Positions 51,507-60,368 of a stretch of 64,000 bases of DNA are shown here, piece after piece. Position 1 is the first letter of the stretch. Every line of letters starts with the position of its first letter. Below the pieces are notes generated by a model. The model was not told the origin of the DNA. It did no database searches and was given only the letters and a program-made list of their open reading frames with translations. The translations under genes and the position numbers were made by a program. Origin of the DNA: Myxococcus stipitatus DSM 14675 (GTDB lineage: Bacteria; Myxococcota; Myxococcia; Myxococcales; Myxococcaceae); assembly GCF_000331735.1 (NCBI RefSeq), contig NC_020126.1, forward strand, positions 10,249,501-10,313,500. The letters are read 5' to 3'.

Positions 51507-52466
51507 ATGTCCACTCTCATCCTCAGCGCCAAGGAGCTGCGCGGCCTCTACACCGTCCAGCTTGGCCTCGACGCCGTCGAGCGGGCCTTCCGCGCCCACG
51601 GCCGCGGCGAGTCCCTCATGCCCCCCAAGGTGTACCTCTCGCTGCCGCAGTACGACGGCGACTTCCGCGCCATGCCCGCGTTCCTCGACGGCGCGGCCGG
51701 AGTGAAGTGGGTCAACGCCCATCCCCAGAACCCCAAGAAGCACGGCCTGCCCACCGTGCGCGCCCTCTACATCCTCAGCGACCCCGACACCGCGTCGCCC
51801 CTGGCCATCCTCGACGGCACCCTCCTCACCGCGTGGCGCACCGGCTGCGCCGGCGGCGTGGCCTCCAAGTACCTGGCGAAGCCCCAGCCCCGCACCCTCG
51901 GGCTCGTCGGCTGCGGCGTCCAGGCCCGCGTCCTCATCGACGCCCACCGCGCCCTCTTCGGCGAGCTGGAGCTGCTCCTCGCCGACGCCTCCGAGGCCGC
52001 CGCCAAGGCCCTCCAGGCCGAGAAGGGCGGTCGCGTCGTCAGCCTCCAGGAAGCCTCCGGCGCGGACATCGTCTGCACCTCCACGCCCTCCCGCACCCCC
52101 GTGGTGAAGCGCGAGTGGCTCCAGCCCGGCGCCCACATCAACGCCATGGGCGCGGACGCCCCCGGCAAGCAGGAGCTGGACCCGCGCATCCTCACCGAGG
52201 GCCGCGTCTTCATCGACGACACCGAGCAGGCCCTCCACTCCGGCGAGGTCAACGTCCCCCTCCACGACGGCCTGCTCAGCGCCGACCGCATCGCCGGAAC
52301 CCTGGGCGAGGTCGTCGCCGGCAAGAAGCCCGGCCGCACGGGTGACGAAGTCACCGTGTTCGACTCCACCGGCCTCGCCCTCCAGGACGTCGCGCTCGCC
52401 CGCGCCCTCTACGAGGTCGCCCGCGCCAAGGGCGTCGGCCAGTCGCTCGACATCGTCGGCGGCTGA
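51507..52466 (+). CDS. Ornithine cyclodeaminase/mu-crystallin family dehydrogenase
   Basis: 319 residues. LPQYDGDFRAMPAFLDGAAGVKWVNAHPQNPKKHGLPTVRALYILSD is the substrate region (Lys of KWVN conserved), then ILDGTLLTAWRTGCAGGVASKYLA and the dinucleotide-binding loop LGLVGCGVQARVLIDAH, with DIVCTSTPSRTPVV and HINAMGADAPGKQELD. Members include ornithine cyclodeaminase, archaeal-type alanine dehydrogenase and imine reductases, all NAD(P)-dependent. The substrate is unknown. It is divergent from the kinase gene over 249 bp. Confidence 0.88.
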   Translation: MSTLILSAKELRGLYTVQLGLDAVERAFRAHGRGESLMPPKVYLSLPQYDGDFRAMPAFLDGAAGVKWVNAHPQNPKKHGLPTVRALYILSDPDTASPLAILDGTLLTAWRTGCAGGVASKYLAKPQPRTLGLVGCGVQARVLIDAHRALFGELELLLADASEAAAKALQAEKGGRVVSLQEASGADIVCTSTPSRTPVVKREWLQPGAHINAMGADAPGKQELDPRILTEGRVFIDDTEQALHSGEVNVPLHDGLLSADRIAGTLGEVVAGKKPGRTGDEVTVFDSTGLALQDVALARALYEVARAKGVGQSLDIVGG

Positions 52467-52492
52467 GCCCCCCACGCGACACCCCGGACGTC

Positions 52493-52525
52493 GAGCCCTC
52501 GGTGCCCACCCCGCGCCGAGGGCTC
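52493..52525 (+). terminator. Hairpin terminator after the cyclodeaminase gene
   Basis: GAGCCCTCGG / CCGAGGGCTC, a perfect 10-bp stem with a 13-nt loop, 26 bp after the stop. Confidence 0.6.
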
Positions 52526-52633
52526 CGCCCCACCCGCACGCCACACATGATGCAATCGTGAGACTGCTGTGAAGATGGTGACAACAGTCTCTCGCTACCT
52601 TCAGGACACCTCCAACCTGAAGGGAGCCGGACC

Positions 52634-53305
52634 GTGGAGCATCAGCGGAAGTCCTGTGTCTCGAGAAGCCTCATCCTGTCCCTGGCCCTGCTCTGCGGCG
52701 TCCTGAGCCCTGGCATCTCGGCGGCGGAGGTGCCCCTGATGTCGCTGCCCACGCTGTCGGAGCATTGGTTCCAGGTCGACATGCTCATCGGCACGGAGGA
52801 GATGGGGACCGGCGCCTTCCTCCCGTTCCGCTGCACCGAGGAGAAGGACGGCCTCGCGCTCGAGGCGCGCCAGCGCTACTCGAATGGCGCGGTCAGCGTG
52901 GAGGCCGCCTACCGGGTGAGCTCCATTCGCGACTGGCGGTCGACCCGGGACGTCATCCACGAGCTGGCCGCCCAGCTGGGTGTCCACGTGCGAACCGCCT
53001 CACGCACCAGCGAGGACGCCGCGCTCGGCCCCACGCTGGGATTGACCATCAACCACTGGCTCATGCGCAAGGAGACCCCGCGCTGGTTGGAGGTCTTCGC
53101 GGGGGTGCAGGGCGCCGCGCTCATGGTGCCGCACCGGGGAGAGCTCGAGGTCCCCGTGCGCGCCAGCATCGGCATCCAGGGCAACACCCCCGGCCTCAAC
53201 TACATGCTCGTCATGCGCGGCGGCTGGGATGACACACGGCAGGGCTTCGACTCGCCCTTCACCGTCGGCGCCACGCTCGCCGTCGGCTTCGGGGAGAAGT
53301 GGTGA
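52634..53305 (+). CDS. Secreted hypothetical protein
   Basis: 223 residues from a GTG at 52634 with GAAGGGAG upstream. The leader SRSLILSLALLCGVLSPGISAAE is a clear signal peptide. The mature part carries DWRSTRDVIHELAAQLGVHVRTASRT and ends with several beta segments (LNYMLVMRGGWDDT, FTVGATLAVGFGEKW) and a terminal Trp, compatible with an outer-membrane barrel. No family was recognised. An AT-richer stretch, 52540-52620, precedes it. Confidence 0.65.
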   Translation: MEHQRKSCVSRSLILSLALLCGVLSPGISAAEVPLMSLPTLSEHWFQVDMLIGTEEMGTGAFLPFRCTEEKDGLALEARQRYSNGAVSVEAAYRVSSIRDWRSTRDVIHELAAQLGVHVRTASRTSEDAALGPTLGLTINHWLMRKETPRWLEVFAGVQGAALMVPHRGELEVPVRASIGIQGNTPGLNYMLVMRGGWDDTRQGFDSPFTVGATLAVGFGEKW

Positions 53306-53618
53306 CGCCCCCGTCACGACGCCAGGTCCGCGCCGTCCCGCCTCCGGGTCATCGCGGACGAGGAACGTGCTCCGCGCTCTCAGGGAAGGACGGGGTCACC
53401 TAAAACCCTGTTATTGCTGAATCTGTCCTGTTTTCGGTGACTGGACACTTTCAGTAAAAGTTCAGTATTTCGTGATTACGCGATACCTGCGGAGCGCTCG
53501 CGGCACCCACGGGAAGAGCCTTCCTCGGGCGAGCAGCGGCCCCACTACGACCTAAGGCCTCGGAGGTATCGCGTCGGACGCCAATGCCTGGCGCCCACAC
53601 TTCACCTCTGGGAGCACC
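53306..53618. other. Promoter region of the toroid/Ig-like gene
   Basis: About 310 bp. The middle (53400-53490) is markedly AT-rich for this genome and contains the direct repeat at 53450-53467. No gene is seen. Confidence 0.45.
53450..53467 (+). promoter_or_regulatory. Direct repeat TTCAGTA, 11-bp period
   Basis: TTCAGTA occurs at 53450-53456 and 53461-53467, one helical turn apart, inside the AT-rich upstream region of the CxxCH protein gene. This is the geometry of a tandem activator-binding site. No regulator is known. Confidence 0.4.
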
Positions 53619-56471
53619 ATGTCCACCCGTGTCCTCACGTCGTGGCGTCGCGTGCGTCCGCAGGCCTTCGTCGGCCTGTGGGCGCTGTGCGTCGCCTTCC
53701 TGTCCACGCCGTCCTCGGCGCAGACACAAACCAACTCGCAGTCCACCCAGCGCGCCATCAACTTCCTCAGCGCGGACGTCGTCACCTGGGTCAACGAGAA
53801 CAACTGCGCGGCCTGCCACCGCGTGGGTGCCAGCACCTACGGCATGGCCGCCGCGCGGGCCAACGGCTACGACATGACCGTCGTCGCGGCCAACGGCCGG
53901 ACGAACCAGGCCAACCTGGAGACCCTGGGCCAGCGCATCCGGAACGAGCAATTGCCCGACGGCTCGTGGATTCACACCGGCAACGCCTTCCGCAACGAGA
54001 AGACGTCCTTCGCGACCTTCGGCCTCGCCGGGTATGACCAGAACGTCTCCACGCAGTACAGCTCCGCCCTCGTCGCCGCGGCCAACTGGGCGCTGGCCAC
54101 GCAGGAGGCGAGCGGCCGGTGGGTGTCGGACCACGCCAGCTACCCCGTGGACCACGGCAGCGTGCCCACCACCTCGCGCATCATGACGGGCATCGCCCAG
54201 GCCAAGCAGCGCGTGGACCCCGCGCGCGCCGCGCAGTACCAGGCCGCGCTGGACCGCGCCGCGGCCTACCTGCGCGCCAACCTGGACAACCCGGACACCA
54301 GCGCCCCCGGCAACGGCATGCCCTACACCTTCCAGGTCGCCTGGGCCGTGGTGGGCCTGAAGGCCGCGGGCCCCGGCCCCTCCAACGCGAACACGGCCGC
54401 CATCGACACGCTGGCCAACCGCCTGCTCACGCGCACCTCGCCGGGCAACCCGGGCTGGGGCGACTTGCCCAACGCCGCCGCCAACGACGTGGCCACCGGC
54501 AGCGCCATCTACGCGCTGTGCCTCGCCGGCCGCGAGCCCGCCACGGACCCGCGCGTGCGCAGCAGCATCGAGTGGCTGAAGACGCGCCAGGCCTCGGACG
54601 GCAGCTGGCGCACGGGCTCCGCGACGTTCGACATCCCCACCACCTTCGCGTCCCTGGGCCTGTCCTGCTACGGCGACTTCAGCGTGCACGTCAAAGTCGT
54701 TGGAGACGCGCGCAAGGAGCTGGCCATCGGCTCGCAGCAGGCGCAGCAGGTCACCTTCACCTTCAACGTGAAGAACCACGGCTACCAGGCGGACACGTAC
54801 ACGCTCAGCACCACCGGCGGCCTGCCCGGCTGGGCCTCCTTCCCCACGCCCGTCAGCCTCTTCCTGCCCGCGGGTGACGACGCGAACGTCACCGTCACCG
54901 TCACCGCGCCCGCGAACCTGCTGCCCTCGCTGCTGTCGGAGTTCACGCTCGTCGCCACCTCGGGCGGCGCGCCCGGCGTGTCGGGCTCCGCTCGCGCCAC
55001 CGCGTACACCCCGCCCCTGCCGCCCGTCACGGGCCTGCCCACCACCACCCTCATCCAGACGCCCGCCGTCAACGCGCACATCATCATCGGCAACGGCAAC
55101 GTGCTGTCCGCGCGCGTGCGGGACTCCGCCAACCTGCCCGTCACCGGCCCCAACCGGGGCGTCGTCACCTTCTACGTCGCGGGCATCCCCGTGGGCGGAG
55201 ACGCGGACGTGGATGGAGATGGCCTGTTCACCTTCAACTGGGTGCCGCCCACCGACACGTGGACCATCACCGGCCCGCAGGACTTCCGCGCCGTCTACTC
55301 CGGCGTGGAGCGCACACCGCCCCTGGCCAACCTGCTGGGCAGCACCGACTCGCGCACCGTCATCATCGACGAGTTCCCGCACCTGACGCCCATGGTCACC
55401 ATCGGCAACCCGCCGGCCTACACCCGCGAGACGACGCTGGACATCTGGGGCTACGCCACGCCGCGCGCCCCGGGCGCCGTCGTCACGTACGCGGCCTTCA
55501 TCATCAACGGCTCCACCACCATCCCGCTCACCCCGGGCAACGGCGGCCTCGTCTACACCACCATCACCCTGCAGGAAGGCCCCAACATCATCCAGCTCAC
55601 CGCGCGCGACAGCTTCGGCGGGGTCACCACCAAGCAGGTCAACCTCACCGTGGACCGCGTGGCGCCCATCCTCACCATCGTCTCGCCCACGAACGGCGCC
55701 TCGGTGAGCAACCTCAACGTCACGGTGACGTCGTCGGTGCAGGACCAGACGCCGGTGACGGTGGAGACGCAGTGGGTGGCGAAGTCACTGCTCGAGTTCG
55801 GCAACGGCACGGTGGAGCACACCGTCCCGATGAACGCGGGCAACCAGGTCATCCTGGTGCGCGCCACGGACAGCGCCTTCAACGTGACGGAGAAGCTGCT
55901 CACCCTCTGGGTGGACCCCGGCCAGCCGACCGTGACGACCAACCCCGGTGACGGGCAGCTCTACGGGCCGCTGGCGAACCACGCGCTCAACTACACCGTC
56001 AACGTCCAGTCCCTGTCCGCGACGACGGTGCGCATCAACGGCGGCGCGCCCATGGCGGTGGCTCGCGGCGGCGGCGCGGTGCAGACGACGCTCACGCTCA
56101 ACCCGGGCGTCAACAACCTCAGCATCATCACCACCAGCGAGACGGGCGTCACCACCACCACCACGCGCACGGTGCGCTACGACGTGCAGGCCCCCACCGC
56201 CACGCTGCTCTCCCCCACCGAGGGAGGCACCGCCAGCGGCACCATCACCCTGCGCGCCCGCGTCACCGACAACTTCAGCACGGTGAGCAACGTCGGCTTC
56301 AGCCGGGACATGTCCGGCATCCGCGCGGGCTCGCTCCAGGCGGATGGCACGTGGACGGCGGCGCTCGACACCCGTGAGCTGCTGGATGGCGCGCACACCA
56401 TCGACGTCTGGACGAGCGACAGCGTGGGCAACTCCACCGTCCAGCGCTTCAACTTCTTCGTCGACAACTGA
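53619..56471 (+). CDS. Secreted alpha-toroid plus Ig-like protein with a CxxCH heme motif
   Basis: 950 residues. A signal peptide (to ~34) is followed by a helical region (~45-350) with repeated QxxDGSW-type motifs (EQLPDGSWIHTGN, ASGRWVSDH, QASDGSWRTG) typical of the alpha/alpha-toroid shared by squalene-hopene cyclases, prenyltransferases and related proteins. Near its start is NNCAACH (Cys63, Cys66, His67), a c-type heme attachment motif. From ~370 to the end come about five Ig-like beta domains. No DxDD or other cyclase acid is obvious, so it is not called a cyclase. It is probably a surface or periplasmic redox or adhesive protein. Confidence 0.8.
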   Translation: MSTRVLTSWRRVRPQAFVGLWALCVAFLSTPSSAQTQTNSQSTQRAINFLSADVVTWVNENNCAACHRVGASTYGMAAARANGYDMTVVAANGRTNQANLETLGQRIRNEQLPDGSWIHTGNAFRNEKTSFATFGLAGYDQNVSTQYSSALVAAANWALATQEASGRWVSDHASYPVDHGSVPTTSRIMTGIAQAKQRVDPARAAQYQAALDRAAAYLRANLDNPDTSAPGNGMPYTFQVAWAVVGLKAAGPGPSNANTAAIDTLANRLLTRTSPGNPGWGDLPNAAANDVATGSAIYALCLAGREPATDPRVRSSIEWLKTRQASDGSWRTGSATFDIPTTFASLGLSCYGDFSVHVKVVGDARKELAIGSQQAQQVTFTFNVKNHGYQADTYTLSTTGGLPGWASFPTPVSLFLPAGDDANVTVTVTAPANLLPSLLSEFTLVATSGGAPGVSGSARATAYTPPLPPVTGLPTTTLIQTPAVNAHIIIGNGNVLSARVRDSANLPVTGPNRGVVTFYVAGIPVGGDADVDGDGLFTFNWVPPTDTWTITGPQDFRAVYSGVERTPPLANLLGSTDSRTVIIDEFPHLTPMVTIGNPPAYTRETTLDIWGYATPRAPGAVVTYAAFIINGSTTIPLTPGNGGLVYTTITLQEGPNIIQLTARDSFGGVTTKQVNLTVDRVAPILTIVSPTNGASVSNLNVTVTSSVQDQTPVTVETQWVAKSLLEFGNGTVEHTVPMNAGNQVILVRATDSAFNVTEKLLTLWVDPGQPTVTTNPGDGQLYGPLANHALNYTVNVQSLSATTVRINGGAPMAVARGGGAVQTTLTLNPGVNNLSIITTSETGVTTTTTRTVRYDVQAPTATLLSPTEGGTASGTITLRARVTDNFSTVSNVGFSRDMSGIRAGSLQADGTWTAALDTRELLDGAHTIDVWTSDSVGNSTVQRFNFFVDN

Positions 56472-56484
56472 GTGACATGAGACA

Positions 56485-56514
56485 CGGGGTGGCCGCTTGC
56501 ACGGGGCCACCCCG
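56485..56514. terminator. Bidirectional hairpin terminator
   Basis: CGGGGTGGCC / GGCCACCCCG, a perfect 10-bp stem with a 10-nt loop, between the toroid/Ig-like and ankyrin genes, which converge. Confidence 0.65.
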
Positions 56515-56529
56515 GGCCTCGAGCGTGCG

Positions 56530-57714
56530 TCAGGCGCCGCTCAGGAGGTTCGCCACCGTCGTGTTGCCCTCGGCGCGGGCCCGGTCCTCCGCCGTCTGCC
56601 CGTTCTCGTTGCGCGCGCTCTTGTCCGCGCCCGCCGCCAGCAGCAGCTTGACGATGGAGTCGTGGTCGTTCTTCGCCGCGGTGTGCAGCGGCATGTTGCC
56701 GCCAGCGTCCGGGAGGTTCGGGTTGGCGCCCTTCTCCAGCAGCGCCTTCACCGCGGAGGAGATGCCCACCCACGACGCCAGGAACAGCGGCGTGGCCCCG
56801 GACTCATCGCGCACGTTGACGTCCTGCTGGGGCCGGTGCTCCAGAATCATCTGGAGCGCGTCGAAGCGCTTCATCGCCGCGTAGTGCATCAGGTTCTGCG
56901 CGTCCGGCGCGACGGGCTTCGTGGTGTCCAGCCCCGTCTTCAGCATGGCGACAATCACGGACACCGGCTGGCCCAGGCCCACGGCCATGGACGCGGGGGT
57001 GACGAGCACCTTCTCGGGCGGCGTGCCCAGGTCCACCCACCCGTCCAGCGGCGCGCCCGCGTTCACCAGCGCCAGGATGAAGTCCTCCGGCATCTTGGCG
57101 AGCAGGGCATGGGCCAGCGCCGTCTCACCCTTCGAGTCCAGCGTCCCCGGCTTCGCCCCGTGGGCGAGCAACAGCTTGACGGCGTCGACGGCCATCTTCG
57201 CCACCTCTCCCGCCTTGTACTTGCCGCTCCCGGTGCGCTCGCGGAACAGCGCGACCACCTGGTGCAGCGGAGCCATGCCCCGCTTGCTCACCGCGTCGGG
57301 CCGGGCGCCCGCCTTCAGCAGCGCCTCCGCGATGCCCAGGTGGTGCGTGGTGAGCGCCAGCTCCAGCGGCGACACCACCGCCGCCGTGCTGCTCCCGTCC
57401 GCCTTGGCGCCACGCGCCAGCAGCAGCGTCACCGCGTCCAGGGCCTTGGGGAAGGAGCCCTTGATGCAGGCCTGGTGCAGCGCCGTCCACCCCTGCTCCT
57501 CGTCGCTGTCGGAGCCCTGCGCCTGGTTCACGTCCGCGCCCGCGTCGAGCAGCACCTGGAGCACCTCCGTCGAGTGCTCGCCCGCGCGCGAAGCCGCCAG
57601 GCTCAGCGCGGTCCGCCCGAACTCGTCCCGGACATTCCAGTCCGCGGACACGACTTCCTTCCGCACGGAGGCGACATCGTTCTGGGCAACGGCTTCGAGC
57701 AGGGCGGTGGACAT
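56530..57714 (-). CDS. Ankyrin-repeat protein
   Basis: 394 residues made up almost entirely of ankyrin repeats, with the consensus visible at DEFGRTALSLAASRAGE..., EQGWTALHQACIKGS, RGMAPLHQVVALFRE, SKGETALAHALLAKM, ESGATPLFLASWVGISSAVKALLEKGANPNLPDAGGNMPLHTAAKNDHDSIVKLLLAAGADKSARNENGQTAEDRA. Longer insertions between some repeats (PEKVLVTPASMAVGLGQPVS) break regular spacing. No signal peptide or enzymatic domain, so a cytosolic scaffold or protein-binding role is likely. No partner is evident. Confidence 0.9.
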   Translation of the reverse strand: MSTALLEAVAQNDVASVRKEVVSADWNVRDEFGRTALSLAASRAGEHSTEVLQVLLDAGADVNQAQGSDSDEEQGWTALHQACIKGSFPKALDAVTLLLARGAKADGSSTAAVVSPLELALTTHHLGIAEALLKAGARPDAVSKRGMAPLHQVVALFRERTGSGKYKAGEVAKMAVDAVKLLLAHGAKPGTLDSKGETALAHALLAKMPEDFILALVNAGAPLDGWVDLGTPPEKVLVTPASMAVGLGQPVSVIVAMLKTGLDTTKPVAPDAQNLMHYAAMKRFDALQMILEHRPQQDVNVRDESGATPLFLASWVGISSAVKALLEKGANPNLPDAGGNMPLHTAAKNDHDSIVKLLLAAGADKSARNENGQTAEDRARAEGNTTVANLLSGA

Positions 57715-57982
57715 GGGTGGGTTCCTTGCGTGTGGCAGCGAGGCTTCCTTCGCATGCCTCCGCGCTCCGAGTCACCAGGACATCGCGTGCGCCCACGAGA
57801 GCGCGCGGCCCGCGTCCAGAGGGGAGTCGCGGGCTCTGACACGATGAGAACGCGCCCCTCGTGCAAATCGCAGCAAGAAACCGGACAACTCACCGCGAGA
57901 AACCAGACAACGCGGGCTGTCCTGGAGAAGTCAGGTGCGGGGACGCGGCGCACGGGTGACGGGGTGGCTAGGTTGGACAGGC

Positions 57983-59764
57983 GTGGCCCCTCCATCCGCC
58001 ATCCACCCGAGCACCGAGGCGGGCGCGCCGGGCGTCAACGTGACGCGGCGCTTCCACCACTCCGTGGGGGACTTCCTGCGGAGCCTCACGGGGATGGAGA
58101 AGCGCTTCTGGCTGCTGGTGGTGGCGGTGGGGCTCATCGCGGGGCTGGGCGCGGCGGGGCTGCTCAAGGTGCTGCGCTTCACCCAGGAGCTCTTCTGGCG
58201 CAGCGAGGCGGAGGACTTCCTGTCCGGCGTGGTGGCCGCGCCGACCTGGCGGCGCATGCTCATCCCCCTCCTGGGCGGGGCGCTGGTGACGCTGCTGTCG
58301 CTCGTGGTGGGGCAGCCCCTGCGAGGCCACGGCACCGCCGGCATCATCGAGTCCATCTGGGTCCGCTCCGGCCGCCTGCCCCTGCCGCGCGCGCTGCTGC
58401 GGGGGCTGGTCTCCATCCTGGCCGTGGCCATGGGCGCGCCGCTGGGCCGCGAGGGCGCGCTCCTGTCCACGGGGGCGGCGAGCGGCTCGTCGCTCGCGCA
58501 GTGGCTCGGGCTGAACGCGGGGCAGACGCGCCTGTTGGTGGCGTGTGGCGCGTCCGCGGGCATGGCGTCCGCGTACAACGTGCCCATCGGCGCGGCCCTC
58601 TTCGGGCTGGAGGTGCTGCTGGGCAGCTTCGCGCTGGAGCTGTTCGGCCCCATCGTCGTCTCGTGTGTGGTGGCGACGCTCGTCTCGCGCGTGCTCATCG
58701 CCGACCACCCCAGCTACGTCATCCCCGGCTACACGCTGCTGCACCCTCGCGAGCTGCTGCTCGCCCTGGTGCTGGGATTGCTGCTGGGCGGCGCGTCCGC
58801 GCTCTACGTGCGCGGCATCAACGCGATGTCGGACCTGCTGGACCGCGTCGCCTCCTGGCTCGCCCCGTTCCTGCCCTTGCTCGCGATGGGCGTCGTGGGT
58901 GTCGTCGCGGTGTGGCTGCCGCAGCTGTTGGGCAATGGCTATGACGCCGTCAACGCCGCGCTCCTGGGGCGGATGTCCCTGGCGATGCTCCTGCTGTTGC
59001 CCTTGGCGAAGCTGGCGCTGACGTCGCTGTGCGCGGGCGCGGGTGTCCCGGGCGGGCTCTTCACGCCCTCGCTGTTCTTCGGCGCCCTGCTGGGCGGCGC
59101 CTTTGGGATGCTGTCCGAGCGGCTGTTCCCAGGCAGCGCCCCCAGCGGCGCGTACGCCCTTCTGGGCATGGGCGCGGTGCTGGCGGGCACCACGCATGCG
59201 TCCGTGTCCGCGGTGCTGCTCATCTTCGAGCTCACCGGGGACTACCCGCTGGTGCTGCCGCTGATGCTCAGCGCGGTGGTGTCCGCGGCCATCAGCCGGC
59301 GGCTGGAGCCGGAGTCGCTCTACACCTCCGTGCTCAACCGCCGGAACGTGCGGATGCCGGCCACCATCCCCCACTGGCTGCGGCAGGAGGGGGCTCGCGC
59401 GCTGCTCAAGCCCGTGAGCAAGCGCGTCTCCCCGTCCGCCCCGTTCCAGGAGGTCGTCGCGCTGCTGCTGGAGCTCCCCGCGGGCGAGGACCTCTACGTC
59501 ACCGACGCGGAGGGCCGCTACCGGGGCGCGCTGGTGCTGGACGAGCTCAAGGGCCACCTGCCGGACCACTCCCTGCTCCAGGCCACCATCGCGGAGGACA
59601 TCATGGACACCCAGGTCCAGCCCATCACCCCGGAGATGTCGCTGAGCGAGGTCGCCGCCCGCTTCACCCAGACGGCGCTCGAGCGGCTGCCCGTGGTGGA
59701 CGGCGGCCGGCGGCTGCTCGGAACCATCTCCAAGATGGACGTGTTGAGGCAGGGGACGTTCTAG
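57983..59764 (+). CDS. ClC-family chloride channel/transporter with C-terminal CBS pair
   Basis: 593 residues from a GTG at 57983; the start is uncertain, and an ATG at 58094 would remove 37 residues. Ten or more membrane segments cover the first ~440 residues. Filter motifs are GHGTAGIIESI where bacterial ClCs usually have GSGIPE or GHGVPEV, GREGAL with the gating Glu retained, and GGLFTPS. The C-terminal part has two CBS-like units (PFQEVVALLLELPAGEDLYVTDAEGRYRGAL and MSLSEVAARFTQTALERLPVVDGGRRLLGTI) that may bind nucleotides. Whether it is a channel or H+/Cl- antiporter cannot be told. Confidence 0.88.
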   Translation: MAPPSAIHPSTEAGAPGVNVTRRFHHSVGDFLRSLTGMEKRFWLLVVAVGLIAGLGAAGLLKVLRFTQELFWRSEAEDFLSGVVAAPTWRRMLIPLLGGALVTLLSLVVGQPLRGHGTAGIIESIWVRSGRLPLPRALLRGLVSILAVAMGAPLGREGALLSTGAASGSSLAQWLGLNAGQTRLLVACGASAGMASAYNVPIGAALFGLEVLLGSFALELFGPIVVSCVVATLVSRVLIADHPSYVIPGYTLLHPRELLLALVLGLLLGGASALYVRGINAMSDLLDRVASWLAPFLPLLAMGVVGVVAVWLPQLLGNGYDAVNAALLGRMSLAMLLLLPLAKLALTSLCAGAGVPGGLFTPSLFFGALLGGAFGMLSERLFPGSAPSGAYALLGMGAVLAGTTHASVSAVLLIFELTGDYPLVLPLMLSAVVSAAISRRLEPESLYTSVLNRRNVRMPATIPHWLRQEGARALLKPVSKRVSPSAPFQEVVALLLELPAGEDLYVTDAEGRYRGALVLDELKGHLPDHSLLQATIAEDIMDTQVQPITPEMSLSEVAARFTQTALERLPVVDGGRRLLGTISKMDVLRQGTF

Positions 59765-59775
59765 GGGGCACTCGC

Positions 59776-60072
59776 ATGGAGGAACACCGGGGACTGAGAG
59801 GCCCCGCCCGGGCCTGGAGCATCGCGGTCATGGCCGTGCTGTGCACCGTCCTGGCCTTCGTCCTGCTGCGCTCGCCCACGCCCGCCCGCGCCCGGCCGCC
59901 TCCGCCCGCACCGGAGACGCCCCGCCCGCTCACGCCCGAGGAGCGCCGCTCCATGTACCGGGCCTGGCCCCTGTTCGAGGGCTGGCCCCTGCCCCAGCTC
60001 CCCTCCGACGAGCCGCCGCCAGCGCCCCAGAAGCCCCCCGCGCCCGAGCAGGACCCACCCCCCAACCCCTGA
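59776..60072 (+). CDS. Small membrane-anchored Pro-rich protein
   Basis: 98 residues, ATG 12 bp after the ClC stop. One membrane segment (WSIAVMAVLCTVLAFVLL, ~14-31) precedes a Pro-rich region (PPPPAPETPRP), a short conserved-looking segment TPEERRSMYRAWPLFEGWPLPQL, and a Pro-rich tail. Proximity suggests co-transcription with the ClC gene. It resembles the N-terminus of TonB-type or PilP-type proteins only in composition. Function unknown. Confidence 0.6.
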   Translation: MEEHRGLRGPARAWSIAVMAVLCTVLAFVLLRSPTPARARPPPPAPETPRPLTPEERRSMYRAWPLFEGWPLPQLPSDEPPPAPQKPPAPEQDPPPNP

Positions 60073-60368
60073 GGGGGGGCCGGGCCGGGCGGCTCTCCCG
60101 GGGGGTTGCGGGGCTGAGGCGCCTGAATTCCAGGGGTTGCGCCTGTCCGCACGCGCACAAGCCCTACCTGTTCCATCGCCAAATCCAAAGACACCCTGTT
60201 AGGTTGTGACCCAGGAGGTCGTCACCCATTGCTCCAACCCCACCCCAGGGTCATGCCGATGATTGCCCCCTTCCCCCGTCGAGCCCTCTTCCTCCCGCGC
60301 CCCTCCGCACGCGCGCGCCGCCGCCCCCCGTCCACCGCTCCCCGCCGCGGGGAAGGGGAGGTGACGCC

